Origin: Mesorhizobium sp. ES1-1
GTDB lineage: Bacteria; Pseudomonadota; Alphaproteobacteria; Rhizobiales; Rhizobiaceae
Length of the DNA stretch: 64,000 nt
Direction of reading: 5' to 3'
Assembly: GCF_020164785.1 (NCBI RefSeq)
Contig: NZ_JAIUGX010000001.1
Span: 434,001-498,000 of the forward strand
In this document: positions 54,613-63,713 of the stretch, one piece after another
Layout of the letters: every line of letters starts with the position of its first letter
How positions within the stretch are numbered: the first letter of the stretch is position 1
Made by a program: the position numbers and the translations under genes
The notes under the pieces: model-generated
Database searches by the model: none
Told to the model about the DNA's origin: nothing
Seen by the model: the letters and a program-made list of their open reading frames with translations, nothing else

Positions 54613-55056
54613 GTGAAGAAGAATGCAGTTGGCCGCCCCACTGACTTTAAGCCGGATTACGTAGACCAGGCCGCGAAGCTGTGCCGCCTCGGAGCTATCG
54701 ACCGAGACCTCGCAGACTTCTTCAACGTCAGCGAGGTCACCATCAACGCTTGGAAGAAAGCCAAGCCCGAATTTCTTAAGTCCATAAACGATGCGAAAGC
54801 TCAAGCCGACGCTCAGGTGGAGCGGAGCTTATTCCATCGCGCCAACGGCTACAGCCATCCGGCAGTGAAGATCTTCAACCATGATGGGAATGCATTGACC
54901 GTCCCTTACATGGAGCACTACGCTCCGGACACGGGAGCCTGCATCTTCTGGCTGAAGAACCGCCGCCCCGACCTTTGGCGAGACAAGCAGGAGGTCGAGC
55001 ATTCGGCTAACAAGGATGCTCCGCCGCTGTTCACCCTCAAAATCGACAACAGTTAG
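54613..55056 (+). CDS. Phage terminase small subunit
   Basis: 147 residues from GTG 54613. An N-terminal helix-turn-helix (AKLCRLGAIDRDLADFFNVSEVTINAWKK) recognises the packaging site, and a helical multimerisation region follows. The DTGACIFWLKNRRPDLW signature near residue 111 is typical of small terminase subunits. It feeds DNA to TerL. First gene of the morphogenesis operon. Confidence 0.85.
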   Translation: MKKNAVGRPTDFKPDYVDQAAKLCRLGAIDRDLADFFNVSEVTINAWKKAKPEFLKSINDAKAQADAQVERSLFHRANGYSHPAVKIFNHDGNALTVPYMEHYAPDTGACIFWLKNRRPDLWRDKQEVEHSANKDAPPLFTLKIDNS

Positions 55057-55065
55057 CCGCCATGC

Positions 55066-56262
55066 GTGAGCGAGCACGTTTACCAGCGGCCTAAGCTTTA
55101 CCAGAAGCAGACTGACGCCTTTTTCAACGATAGCCGCTACTCTTGGATCGAAGGCAGCACCAAGAGCGGCAAGACCGTTTCCTGCATGGCTTGGCTGTTC
55201 GAGCAGGCGCTATTCCTCGGCAAGCCGGGACGGCAATTCTGGTGGGTAGCGCCGGTCTTTGCTCAAGCCAAGATTGCCTATGGCCGGATGAAGCGCGGGC
55301 TGCCGCATGAACTCATCCGCTGCAACGATACCGAGCAGACCATCACGATCATTCCCAATGGTGCCATCATCTCGTTCAAGTCGGGCGAGAAGACGGACAA
55401 CCTCTACGGGGAAGACGTGTGGGCGGCGGTGCTGGATGAAGCAAGCCGCATGCGTGTGGAAGCCTTCTACGCCATCCGCTCTACCCTTACCGCCACCCGT
55501 GGTCATGTCCGCATCATCGGGAACGTCAAAGGCCGTAAGAACTGGTTCTACCTCGGTTGCCGCAAAGCCGAAGGCGGGGAGACTGGCCACAGCTACCATA
55601 AGATCATTGCAACCGATGCCGTCGCGGCCGGCGTGTTTCCGCAAGAGGAACTGGACGACGCCCGCCGCGCCCTCCCCGACGCGGTGTTCCGTGAGCTTTA
55701 CCTGTGCGAACCCTCCGACGACGGCGGTAACCCTTTCGGCCTCCAGTTCATCCGCCTGAACATCGCACCGCTTTCAAACGATGCACCCTGTGTCTACGGC
55801 GCCGACCTGGCGAAGTCCGTGGACTGGACCGTTATCCATGGCCTCGATGCCAGGGGCACCACTTGCAGCCACACGCGCTTTCAGAAGCCGTGGACCGATA
55901 CCATTGACCACATCAAGCTCATCTGCGGCCACACCCATACGGTGTTGGACAGCACCGGCGTGGGCGACCCTATCGTGGAAATGCTGAATAAGGTCGGCGA
56001 CAATTACATAGGCTTAAAGTTTGCCGCACAATCCAAGCAGATGCTCATGGAAGGTTTAGCGGTTGCCATCCAGCGGGGCGAAGTGCAATATCCTGATGGT
56101 GTTATCGTCTCCGAGCTCGAGAGCTTCGAATACGAATACACCCGGACAGGGGTTAGATATTCCGCGCCGGAAGGCCAGCACGACGACTGCGTGATGGCGC
56201 TGGCCCTCGCGGTTCATGCCCGCAACTCCCGTCCCCCAGAGCCACAAGTGATTGTATTATGA
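55066..56262 (+). CDS. Phage terminase large subunit
   Basis: 398 residues from GTG 55066. ATPase domain: Walker A EGSTKSGKT at 29-37, Walker B VLDEASR near 124. C-terminal nuclease domain: YGADLAKSVDWTVIHGL with a metal-binding aspartate near 246, and HDDCVMALALAV near the end. It cuts and pumps the genome into the prohead. Overlaps the portal gene end region by a few bases. Confidence 0.93.
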   Translation: MSEHVYQRPKLYQKQTDAFFNDSRYSWIEGSTKSGKTVSCMAWLFEQALFLGKPGRQFWWVAPVFAQAKIAYGRMKRGLPHELIRCNDTEQTITIIPNGAIISFKSGEKTDNLYGEDVWAAVLDEASRMRVEAFYAIRSTLTATRGHVRIIGNVKGRKNWFYLGCRKAEGGETGHSYHKIIATDAVAAGVFPQEELDDARRALPDAVFRELYLCEPSDDGGNPFGLQFIRLNIAPLSNDAPCVYGADLAKSVDWTVIHGLDARGTTCSHTRFQKPWTDTIDHIKLICGHTHTVLDSTGVGDPIVEMLNKVGDNYIGLKFAAQSKQMLMEGLAVAIQRGEVQYPDGVIVSELESFEYEYTRTGVRYSAPEGQHDDCVMALALAVHARNSRPPEPQVIVL

Positions 56263-57592
56263 AGTGCGTATAGCAGAATGGTTTTCTAGGAAGTCTCTCC
56301 CGGCACCCGGCACCAGCAGTTTCCTTTTCGGCGGCACCGAATCCAGCCTCCCCCAATCCGTCAAAGCCTACGCTCTCGAAGGGTACGCCCAGAACCCCAT
56401 CGTGTTTGCGTGCGCCAACATCATCGCCACCGCCGCCGCCAGCGTGAAGCTGGAGCTGCACACCTACGATGCCAAAGGCGACAAGACGGTGGATGTCTCA
56501 CATCCCGTCCTGACCCTCATGGCCCAGCCCAACCCTGCCCAGACATGGGAGGAATTCGCCATCGAGCTGGTGGCTTGGCACCGCGTGGCTGGCGAAGCCT
56601 TCATCCTGCGCCTGCCGGCGACGGGCCAGCCGCGTGAGCTGCACGTGCTCAATCCCGAAGCTATGGATGTAAAGGGCGGTAAGGGCGGCATTCCCACCGA
56701 GTATGTGTTCGGCACCGGTGAGGACAAGAAGACCTTCCCCGTCAACCAACTCACCGGCGTAAGCCAGATCCTGCACATTAAGACGTTCAACCCGCTGAAC
56801 CAATGGCGGGGCCTGTCGCCTCTCAGCCCCGCGGCGCGGGCTACCGACATCCACAACCGCGGGAGCGCGTGGAATTCTTCGCTGCTGCTCAACAGCGCCC
56901 GTCCCTCAGGCATTGTGGAGTTTACCGGCACGGTGACCGAAACCGTCCTCAGTCAGATGCGGGAGTATTTCAAGAAGGCCTGGTCGGGTACCGCCAACGC
57001 CGGCAACGTGCCCATGATGACCGGTGGCGCCAAGTTCACCGCCCTCTCCCACACACCGAAGGACATGGATTTCCAGTCCGGCATGAGTGAGGCTGCCAAG
57101 AACATCGGCCTCGTTTACGGCGTGCCGCTGCCGCTGCTGACCATGGACGCCGCCACCTTTTCCAACATGGATTCCGCACAGGAGCGGCTGTGGACGGAAA
57201 CCGTGCTGCCATTGCTCAATCTCGTTATCAAGAAGCTTGGGCAATTCGTCATGCCGCTGTTCGCTGATGGCAAGGCGGACAAGAAGACCCGCGTAGTGCT
57301 GGCCTACAATGCCGAGAGCGTGCCTGCCTTGGAGCCGAAGCGGGAACGCCTCTACAAGCGCATGAAGGACGCTGTGGCAGGCGGTCTTGTGACGCCGAAC
57401 GAAGCTCGGGCCGAAATGGGCTTTGAGGAAATGGACGGCGCCGACCAGCTGCTCATCCCCGGCACCCTCAAGCCCCTCGATGCGATTGACACCCAGCCCG
57501 CAACTGAACTGGCCAAGGCCATGAAGGCCAGCGGGTTCACGGCTGCTGAAATTGCGGAGGCACTCACTCCAACCCTCAAGGCAGCCGCATAG
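56252..57592 (+). CDS. HK97-type portal protein
   Basis: About 446 residues. Characteristic stretches: NPIVFACANIIATAAASVKLEL near the N-terminus, LNQWRGLSPLSPAARA, and GLVYGVPLPLLTMD with NMDSAQERLWTETVLPLL. The protein forms the dodecameric ring for DNA entry and tail docking. The start is either TTG 56252 (inside terL) or GTG 56264. Confidence 0.92.
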   Translation: MYYEVRIAEWFSRKSLPAPGTSSFLFGGTESSLPQSVKAYALEGYAQNPIVFACANIIATAAASVKLELHTYDAKGDKTVDVSHPVLTLMAQPNPAQTWEEFAIELVAWHRVAGEAFILRLPATGQPRELHVLNPEAMDVKGGKGGIPTEYVFGTGEDKKTFPVNQLTGVSQILHIKTFNPLNQWRGLSPLSPAARATDIHNRGSAWNSSLLLNSARPSGIVEFTGTVTETVLSQMREYFKKAWSGTANAGNVPMMTGGAKFTALSHTPKDMDFQSGMSEAAKNIGLVYGVPLPLLTMDAATFSNMDSAQERLWTETVLPLLNLVIKKLGQFVMPLFADGKADKKTRVVLAYNAESVPALEPKRERLYKRMKDAVAGGLVTPNEARAEMGFEEMDGADQLLIPGTLKPLDAIDTQPATELAKAMKASGFTAAEIAEALTPTLKAAA

Positions 57593-57593
57593 G

Positions 57594-58373
57594 GTGATCC
57601 TCTGGCGGGCCAAAACCAAAGACTCACTGGCCCGGTGGGATGCCCTCATGCGCGTGGTGGAGACACCGTTCGCCAAAGAGGTCGAGGAGGAAAAGAACCG
57701 CTACATTCAGGAGGCTGCCGCCAACTTCCCGCTTCTCCGGCAACTATCCCAGACTGGCGCGGATCTGCACACCGCCAACATGCTGGACATTGCCGCCCGG
57801 TACGACGGCATCGCCATCCGCATCGGCCTGAAGGAGGCGCTGGGCGGCATCAAGTCCGTCCATGACCGCCTGAACCGCAAGGAAGACTGGGACAAGCTCT
57901 GGCTGTACCTGGTGCGGCTCTGGATTCATGAGAACGGCGCAAAGCGTGCCCGCGAGACCGCCGCCACCACACGGCAGGACATGCAGCGGGTGATTGACCT
58001 GGCTCTCGCACCGGATGTCGAGTTCAACCCGGTCGAGGTCGCCACCAGCCTCCTGCGTGTGCAGGCTATGTCCGCGTGGCGGGCCAGCACGATCGCCCGC
58101 ACCGAAGTCCATGCGGCCATGATGTTCGCCAGCGAGGAAGGTGCGGCCAAGCTGGGCCGTGACGATGCCCTAACCCTGCTCAAGTCATGGCTGCCCGTCA
58201 CCGATGAGCGCACCCGCGTCAGTCATGCCGCAATGGCTTCGCACCCGGCCATCGGCATCAATGAAGACTTTCTTGTGGGCGGTGTACGCATGAAGAGGCC
58301 GGGCGACCCGCGCGGTGGTGCCGACAACTGCGTTAACTGCCGGTGCGTGCTGACCTTTAAGGAGCAAGAATAA
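57594..58373 (+). CDS. Minor head protein, SPP1 gp7/MuF-like
   Basis: 259 residues from GTG 57594, directly after the portal stop. The C-terminal half has the MuF-like pattern: STIARTEVHAAMMFASEEGA, then WLPVTDERTRVSHAAM and a terminal cysteine motif DNCVNCRCVLTF. Such proteins assist portal assembly or DNA delivery. A longer frame from 57552 would overlap the portal. Confidence 0.82.
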   Translation: MILWRAKTKDSLARWDALMRVVETPFAKEVEEEKNRYIQEAAANFPLLRQLSQTGADLHTANMLDIAARYDGIAIRIGLKEALGGIKSVHDRLNRKEDWDKLWLYLVRLWIHENGAKRARETAATTRQDMQRVIDLALAPDVEFNPVEVATSLLRVQAMSAWRASTIARTEVHAAMMFASEEGAAKLGRDDALTLLKSWLPVTDERTRVSHAAMASHPAIGINEDFLVGGVRMKRPGDPRGGADNCVNCRCVLTFKEQE

Positions 58374-58412
58374 TTGTTGCCCGATGTTTAATGATGTGAG
58401 TTTAATGAAGGC

Positions 58413-59078
58413 ATGAAGAATAAGCACCTTGAGTTCAACGCCGAGTTTAAGGCTGTTGGTGACGACAATAGCGGGGAGTTCGAAGGTTATGGCTCCGTGT
58501 TTGGCGTGGTCGACAGTTACAACGAAGTCGTCGACAAGGGTGCATTCGTTGACAGCCTCGCCAAGAACGGTCTCCCCAAGCTCCTGCTTCAGCACTCCAC
58601 GTGGATGGTTGGCGGCGTCTATCTAGAAGCCCGTGAAGATGAACGCGGCCTCTTTGTCCGCGGTAAGCTCAACCTCGAAGTGCAGGCGGCCCGTGAAGCC
58701 TACTCCCTGCTCAAGCAAGGCGCCCTGAGTGGACTTTCCATCGGTTTCCGAACTGTCCGTGAGGAAACGAACGCCGACACCCGCATCACGCACATCAAGG
58801 AAGTGCGTCTGTACGAGGTCTCCATCGTGACCTTCCCCGCCAATGAGGCGGCAACCATTTCAGCGGTCAAATCCGCGCCCGATACCATTCGGGATTTTGA
58901 GAATTTCCTGCGTGAGGCAGGCAAATACAGCCAGTCGGAAGCCAAGCTCATAGCTTCCAAAGGCTTCAATGCATTGCAAGCCCACCGGGAGGGTGGGGAC
59001 GCGGCATTGGCACAGTTGGCGCTGCAAGGTGCCCTAGACCAATTACGAAAGTCCCTCCCTAATGGAACCGCAACTTAA
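58413..59078 (+). CDS. HK97 family prohead protease
   Basis: 221 residues. The serine protease core is seen: GYGSVFGVVDSYNEVVDKGAF, LLQHSTWMVGGV with the catalytic histidine, and ALSGLSIGFRT with the serine. EVRLYEVSIVTFPAN closes the domain. It trims the capsid scaffold during maturation. Its last 17 bases overlap the start of the capsid gene. Confidence 0.92.
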   Translation: MKNKHLEFNAEFKAVGDDNSGEFEGYGSVFGVVDSYNEVVDKGAFVDSLAKNGLPKLLLQHSTWMVGGVYLEAREDERGLFVRGKLNLEVQAAREAYSLLKQGALSGLSIGFRTVREETNADTRITHIKEVRLYEVSIVTFPANEAATISAVKSAPDTIRDFENFLREAGKYSQSEAKLIASKGFNALQAHREGGDAALAQLALQGALDQLRKSLPNGTAT

Positions 59079-60297
59079 AGAGCTGGCACAGCTCGGTACC
59101 GAGCTGCAAACCGGCCTGCAGGACCTCAAGTCTGCACAGGAAAAACTGAAGACCGACACAAGCGCCGCTGTGAAGGCCCAAATCGACAAGCTGGCCGAAG
59201 ACGTGGCCGACAAACTTGCCGCCATCCAAGCCAAGAACGCCGACATCGAAGCTGCCATGCAGCGCGTTGCCGGTGATGCCGGCTCAACCCGCGAGAAGGC
59301 CGAAGAAGCCGCTAACCGCGTCCTGCGCGAAGCATACGGCGAATACCTCCGCAAGGGTGGCACCACCCAGGGCATGGACCCCGAAAAGGTCAAGTCTCTT
59401 GCCACTGACAACCTCGCCAGCGGCGGCTACCTCATCACAGCCCAGATGCTTGGCGTGGTGCAAACCCGCATTTTCGAAACCTCGCCGATGCGTCAGGTGG
59501 CCAACGTCATCAAGACCACCAGCAAGAGTGTCGAAATCGTGCTCGATGACGATGAAGCCGGTGCTGTCTGGCTGGGTGAAGGCGACTCTATCAGCGAAAC
59601 CGGTACCCCGACCCTCGGTCGTCTGGAAATCGTTGCCAAGAAGATGGCGGCCTATCCAAAAGTCACCAACGAAATGTTGGCCGATAGCTCCATCGACATC
59701 GAAGCCTGGCTGACCCGCAAGCTGTCCGATAAGTTCGGCCGCACGGAAAACACCGCTTTCATCAACGGCAACGGCGTCAGCCAGCCGCGCGGTATCCTGA
59801 CCTATCCCGCATGGTCAGTGGCCGGCGCCTACGAGCGCGGCAAGATCGAACAGATTGCCAACGGCAGCACCTCGGCGCCGACTGAACAGGGCCTCATCTC
59901 TCTGATGGGCAGCCTGAAGGAAGGCTACCAGGCCCGCGCCTCCCTGCTGATGAAGCGTGCCACCTTCATCGAATACCTGAAGCTGTCCGGCACCAACATC
60001 TTCCGCTTCTTCAACCTGCAACCGCAGACCGGCCCTCAGGGCTCCGTTCTCGGCCCGACGCTCACGTTGCTCGAGAAGCCTGTTTACCTCGCCGATGACA
60101 TGCCGATCATCGCCTCCAACTCCCTGTCGGTGGCGTACGGAGACTTTGGCGCGGGGTACACCATCGTGGACCGTACAGCTATCTCCGTGCTGCGCGACCC
60201 CTACACCCTGCCGGGCTTTGCCAAGTTCTACGCTGAAAAGCGCACCGGTGGCGAAGTGGTGAACTTCGAAGCCATCAAGCTTCTGAAGATGGCCTAA
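59062..60297 (+). CDS. HK97-type major capsid protein
   Basis: 411 residues. An N-terminal coiled-coil delta (scaffold) region (about 1-100, with repeats of charged heptads) will be removed by the protease. The mature fold contains SGGYLITAQMLGVVQTRIF, YPKVTNEMLADSSIDIEAWL, GNGVSQPRGILTYPAW and the C-terminal GYTIVDRTAISVLRDPYTL. Forms the icosahedral shell. Confidence 0.95.
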   Translation: MEPQLKELAQLGTELQTGLQDLKSAQEKLKTDTSAAVKAQIDKLAEDVADKLAAIQAKNADIEAAMQRVAGDAGSTREKAEEAANRVLREAYGEYLRKGGTTQGMDPEKVKSLATDNLASGGYLITAQMLGVVQTRIFETSPMRQVANVIKTTSKSVEIVLDDDEAGAVWLGEGDSISETGTPTLGRLEIVAKKMAAYPKVTNEMLADSSIDIEAWLTRKLSDKFGRTENTAFINGNGVSQPRGILTYPAWSVAGAYERGKIEQIANGSTSAPTEQGLISLMGSLKEGYQARASLLMKRATFIEYLKLSGTNIFRFFNLQPQTGPQGSVLGPTLTLLEKPVYLADDMPIIASNSLSVAYGDFGAGYTIVDRTAISVLRDPYTLPGFAKFYAEKRTGGEVVNFEAIKLLKMA

Positions 60298-60321
60298 CAG
60301 TAACAATCGAAAGTCCCGAAC

Positions 60322-60723
60322 ATGCAGTTCGATTCCGCAAACGGTATGACGCCGAAGGTTGCCCTTAACACGGCGGCCATCACGTCCAGCACCACCACCA
60401 ACGGTGTCATCCTCGATACCCAAGGTTACAACGCCCTGACGTTCGTCCTGAACGTCGGTGCGCGGACCGACGGCACCTACACGCTTGCCGTCACCCATGG
60501 CGACGACTCCGGCCTGTCTGATGGCGCCACTCCGGCTGCCGACGACCTCGTGGGCACCGCTGCCGGCACCGCAGTAGCGGCCGCCCAAACCATGAAGAAG
60601 CTCGGCTACGTCGGCAACAAACGCTACGTGCGCGTGAGCGTTGTCAGCACCGGCGTGACTTCCGGCGCCACGGTCGGCGCGACTGCCATCCTTGGCCGTC
60701 CGACGGTCGGTCCGGCTGCCTAG
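60322..60723 (+). CDS. Hypothetical virion protein
   Basis: 133 residues, small and Thr/Ala/Gly-rich, beta-strand predicted (TLAVTHGDDSGL, YVRVSVVSTGVTSGATVG). Position right after the capsid gene suggests a capsid decoration or head protein. Similar short proteins occur after capsid genes in HK97-type phages. No named family. Confidence 0.65.
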   Translation: MQFDSANGMTPKVALNTAAITSSTTTNGVILDTQGYNALTFVLNVGARTDGTYTLAVTHGDDSGLSDGATPAADDLVGTAAGTAVAAAQTMKKLGYVGNKRYVRVSVVSTGVTSGATVGATAILGRPTVGPAA

Positions 60724-60760
60724 GGCCTGAAGGGGCGGTTCGCCGCCCCGCTTTTAATCA

Positions 60761-60988
60761 ATGAAAGTCATTACGATGAAGATCCTGATGCTCCGGAGCA
60801 AACTGGGCTCCAATGACGGCGCCACCGTCCAGATGTATGACGAAGGCGAAACCTATGAGGTCTCAGAAGCCCTCGGCACCTGCTTCCTCGCCGAGAAGGA
60901 TGCCAAGCTCGTCGAAGGCGAAAAGGCCGTAGCCGCCGCGCCCGCCAACAAGGCGATCGGCAAGGCGCCCGCGAACAAGGCTTCCTAG
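60761..60988 (+). CDS. Small hypothetical virion or assembly protein
   Basis: 75 residues (ATG 60761; 60776 is possible). A beta-rich first half (ILMLRSKLGSNDGATVQMYD) ends in an Ala/Lys-rich tail (AVAAAPANKAIGKAPANKAS) with an internal short repeat PANKA. Lies between the capsid and connector genes. Function unknown. Confidence 0.58.
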   Translation: MKVITMKILMLRSKLGSNDGATVQMYDEGETYEVSEALGTCFLAEKDAKLVEGEKAVAAAPANKAIGKAPANKAS

Positions 60989-60990
60989 CC

Positions 60991-61614
60991 TTGAAAGCCT
61001 ACACGTTAGTCACCGCACCGGCTACTGAGCCGGTGTCGTTGGCTGATGTGAAAACCTACCTGCGTATCGACAACAGCGCAGACGACGCGGTGCTTACCAT
61101 TCTGATTGCGGCCTGCCGGCGATCGGCAGAGGAATATACCAAGCGGGCATTCATCAGCCAGACTTGGCAACTCACCATGGACCGGTTCGGGGTGGAGATC
61201 GTCCCGCCTCCCGGCTTCCATGTCGCGCCAACTCCGTTCCTCGTGGACGGCAGCCAAACCATTCAGCTTTCCCGGCAACCCATCCAATCCATCACCAGCA
61301 TCAAGACCACCGACAGCGCCAACGCGGAAACGATCGTGTCGACCGCCACCTATGCGCTGGATAAGGACGCCGGCCGTGTCCTGCTCAACAGCGGCTACAG
61401 CTGGCCCACTAGCCTGCGGGCCAATGCTGCCGTGAAAATCTTGTTCGTTGCCGGTTACGGCGATGCTGCTGCGACCGTGCCGGAGCCCATCAAGCAGGGC
61501 ATCCTCCAGCACGTAGCTGCCAGCTATACGGCCAAGGTTTGCGGCGACATCCCCGAAGGCAGCAAGTCCGCGTATGACGCCTTCCGCCTCGCCGAGGCAT
61601 TCGGTGCCTTCTGA
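60991..61614 (+). CDS. Head-tail connector protein, gp6-like
   Basis: 207 residues from TTG 60991. The helical N-terminus (SLADVKTYLRIDNSADDAVL) and CRRSAEEYTKRAFISQTW are the family pattern of head-tail connector/DNA-packaging proteins (HK97 gp6). It sits under the portal ring. The last base is shared with the next gene's start. Confidence 0.87.
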   Translation: MKAYTLVTAPATEPVSLADVKTYLRIDNSADDAVLTILIAACRRSAEEYTKRAFISQTWQLTMDRFGVEIVPPPGFHVAPTPFLVDGSQTIQLSRQPIQSITSIKTTDSANAETIVSTATYALDKDAGRVLLNSGYSWPTSLRANAAVKILFVAGYGDAAATVPEPIKQGILQHVAASYTAKVCGDIPEGSKSAYDAFRLAEAFGAF

Positions 61615-61985
61615 TGTGCAAGTGCGGTGCCGATTTCCCGTCCGTCGCCAACAAGCGGATCTCCGTCCAGTCTGCCGCCGTGCTCGAAGACGCCGTCGGT
61701 GGGCGCTCTGAGACGTGGAGTGAGCTGCTTCCGCTCTGGGCTGAGATAGAGCCCATGGCGGGCCGTGAAATCTACGTGAGCGCCCAGCTGCAAAGCCGCG
61801 TCGATGCCCGTATTACGGTTCGCTACCAAGGCGCGCTCTCCGATACGACCTCGGCAGCTACCCTGCGCGTGCTGTACGGCTCTCGCATCTACAACATCAA
61901 AGCCGTGCGCAACCTCGCATCCGACATGAAGACCGAGGGGACCGAGTACCAGCAGCTGTTTTGCGTGGAAGGAGAAGCCTCATGA
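61614..61985 (+). CDS. Head closure protein, SPP1 gp16-like
   Basis: 123 residues. Beta-barrel-like: RISVQSAAVLEDAVGGRSE, WSELLPLWAEIEPMAGREIY with the typical W-x-x-I-x-P-x-x-G-R-E pattern, and ITVRYQGALSD. This is the head closure (stopper) family. It overlaps the next gene by ATGA. Two N-terminal cysteines (MCKCGAD) are unusual. Confidence 0.85.
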   Translation: MCKCGADFPSVANKRISVQSAAVLEDAVGGRSETWSELLPLWAEIEPMAGREIYVSAQLQSRVDARITVRYQGALSDTTSAATLRVLYGSRIYNIKAVRNLASDMKTEGTEYQQLFCVEGEAS

Positions 61986-62419
61986 ACGGGGTCACCGTCC
62001 GCGGCTCGGACAAGCTCATCAAGCAGCTTAACCAGATCCCGCTGCAGGCGCGCGCGGGCATCGGTAACGCGTTGGCCGGCTCCGTTGTCCTGCTCGATGC
62101 CTATGCCAAGCAGAAGATACAGGGTGGCGGGCGCGCAGGCCGTGTCTACACCCGTCGTACTGTCAGCCATCAGGCGTCCGCACCAGGCGAATTCCCAAAA
62201 ACCGACACCGGTCAGCTCGTGTCGTCCCTGTTCTTCCGTGTCGCCGCCGACAAGCTCTCCGCCTTCTTCGGCACAACCCTCGCCCACGGCCGCTACCTTG
62301 AATACGGCACCAGCCGCATGGCGGCACGTCCGTGGCTACGTCCCACCCTCAAGGCCAACGCATCTGCCATCACCGAACGGGTGCGCAACGCCGTCAACGA
62401 GGCGCTGAGAAATGTCTGA
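61982..62419 (+). CDS. HK97 gp10-like tail completion protein
   Basis: 145 residues from ATG 61982. Begins with a helix (DKLIKQLNQIPLQARAGIG), then AKQKIQGGGRAGRVYTRR and the conserved TGQLVSSLFF, and ends with YLEYGTSRMAARPWLRPTL, the signature of the gp10-type tail component. It joins head and tail or completes the tail tube. Overlaps the neighbour at its start. Confidence 0.88.
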   Translation: MNGVTVRGSDKLIKQLNQIPLQARAGIGNALAGSVVLLDAYAKQKIQGGGRAGRVYTRRTVSHQASAPGEFPKTDTGQLVSSLFFRVAADKLSAFFGTTLAHGRYLEYGTSRMAARPWLRPTLKANASAITERVRNAVNEALRNV

Positions 62420-62816
62420 TACCGCCTTTCCCGTCATCAAGGGCATCATCGCCGCACTTAAGGCGAGCGCTCCCGTGACCACTCTTGTCGGCCAGCGGAT
62501 TTACTCTGACGTGCCGCAGGGCGCGGCATTCCCGTACCTTGTTGTCTCCATCCAGAGCGAACCTTTTGCCGCGAACGACTTCAGCGGCCAGTCCCATACC
62601 GTCCGCCTGCAAGCTCACAGCCGCAAGGCGAGTGCTTCAGAGGTGCTGCTCATCCGGGCGGCCTCGCTGACGGCACTTGACCGGCAGGAGAATGCCATCG
62701 CCCTTGATACCGGAACATTGGTGAAGTGCGAGTATTCCGGCCTGAGCGACGCGTTTATCGAAGACGACGGCAAAACATGGCAGTCGGTCGGCGAGCTGGA
62801 CGTCATCGTAGTTTAA
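62412..62816 (+). CDS. DUF3168 tail terminator-like protein
   Basis: 134 residues. Short family pattern: PVIKGIIAALKASAPVTTLV at the start, then RIYSDVPQGAAFPYLVVSIQ. Members are tail-terminator (gpU-like) proteins that cap the tail tube. Overlaps the gp10-like gene by eight bases. Confidence 0.86.
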   Translation: MSDTAFPVIKGIIAALKASAPVTTLVGQRIYSDVPQGAAFPYLVVSIQSEPFAANDFSGQSHTVRLQAHSRKASASEVLLIRAASLTALDRQENAIALDTGTLVKCEYSGLSDAFIEDDGKTWQSVGELDVIVV

Positions 62817-62874
62817 TGTTGCGCACCATGCGGTTTAAGCCTTAGTCTAAAACCAATAACGGAAGGGTCATAAT

Positions 62875-63282
62875 TTGGCTGCACAAAAAGGGCGGGCAGT
62901 GCTCGTCAAGTACAACACCACGGGTACCACCTACGCAACCGTGGGGGGCGCTCGTGAAGTGACCCTTACCATCAACAACGAACCGGTCGACATCACCAAC
63001 TCCGACGATTCCGGCATCCGCAAGCTCCTCGAAGGCGCCGGCGTCAACTCCATCAGCATCAAGCTTCAAGGCGTATACGTCGAAGACGCCGCCGCTGCTG
63101 CCATCCGAGTCGATGCCAGCACCAATGCCCACCGCAACTACCAACTGGTCATGCCCGGCGCGGTCGCCAAGACCTACCAGGGCAACTTCATGGTGGCTTC
63201 CTACGAAGAAGCCGGCTCCTACAAGGACACCGTCACCTACAACCTCACGCTCGAATCTGCGGGCGCGGTTACCATCAGCTAA
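62875..63282 (+). CDS. Phage major tail (tube) protein
   Basis: 135 residues from TTG 62875. A beta-rich tail-tube fold: KGRAVLVKYNTTGTTYATV, REVTLTINNEPVDITNSDDS and KTYQGNFMVASYEEAGSYKD. Equivalent to TP901-1-type major tail proteins, which form the tail tube. A short gap separates it from the tail terminator gene. Confidence 0.87.
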   Translation: MAAQKGRAVLVKYNTTGTTYATVGGAREVTLTINNEPVDITNSDDSGIRKLLEGAGVNSISIKLQGVYVEDAAAAAIRVDASTNAHRNYQLVMPGAVAKTYQGNFMVASYEEAGSYKDTVTYNLTLESAGAVTIS

Positions 63283-63296
63283 CCGGAAGTCTCGAC

Positions 63297-63713
63297 ATGA
63301 AGAAACTCCTCCTCGTTACAACCGGCCTTAGCCTGTTCGTGGCCAGCGTGTTTGCGCAGGCTGCCAACATCAGCACCACCGCGGCCAGCTCGTTCAACAT
63401 CCTGAACCTCACGACCAGCATGACCACGGCCATCAGCAACACCTACTTCACCAATGATGGAGACACGATGCTGGTGGTGAAAACCGGCGCCACCGGCATC
63501 AGTGCTACCGCCAAGACGCAGGCGCAAACTATGTCCCAGGCAGGCTACGGGAGCGTTCCGCTCACCGACCTGACTGTGGCTGTTCCTGCCAACACCTACG
63601 CGCTGATCGGCCCCTTTCCCCAGGGGCGCTGGAACACGCCACAAGGCACGGTGCAGGTCCAGTTGACCTCCACCACTGCTGTGAGCGTCTCCGCAATAAG
63701 TCAGTCCCAGTAA
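63297..63713 (+). CDS. Signal-peptide protein in the tail operon
   Basis: 138 residues. Has a clear Sec signal peptide (about 1-22, KKLLLVTTGLSLFVASVFA), unlike virion proteins. The mature part is Thr/Ser/Ala-rich and repetitive in style. It stands between the major tail gene and the tail-chaperone gene, overlapping the latter's start. It may be exported or a misread tail component; either is unusual here. Confidence 0.65.
   Translation: MKKLLLVTTGLSLFVASVFAQAANISTTAASSFNILNLTTSMTTAISNTYFTNDGDTMLVVKTGATGISATAKTQAQTMSQAGYGSVPLTDLTVAVPANTYALIGPFPQGRWNTPQGTVQVQLTSTTAVSVSAISQSQ

Noticed and set aside
54363..54644. 93-codon frame between the terminator and terS
   Set aside because: It begins inside the terminator hairpin, lacks a ribosome site and overlaps the terS start; no family pattern.
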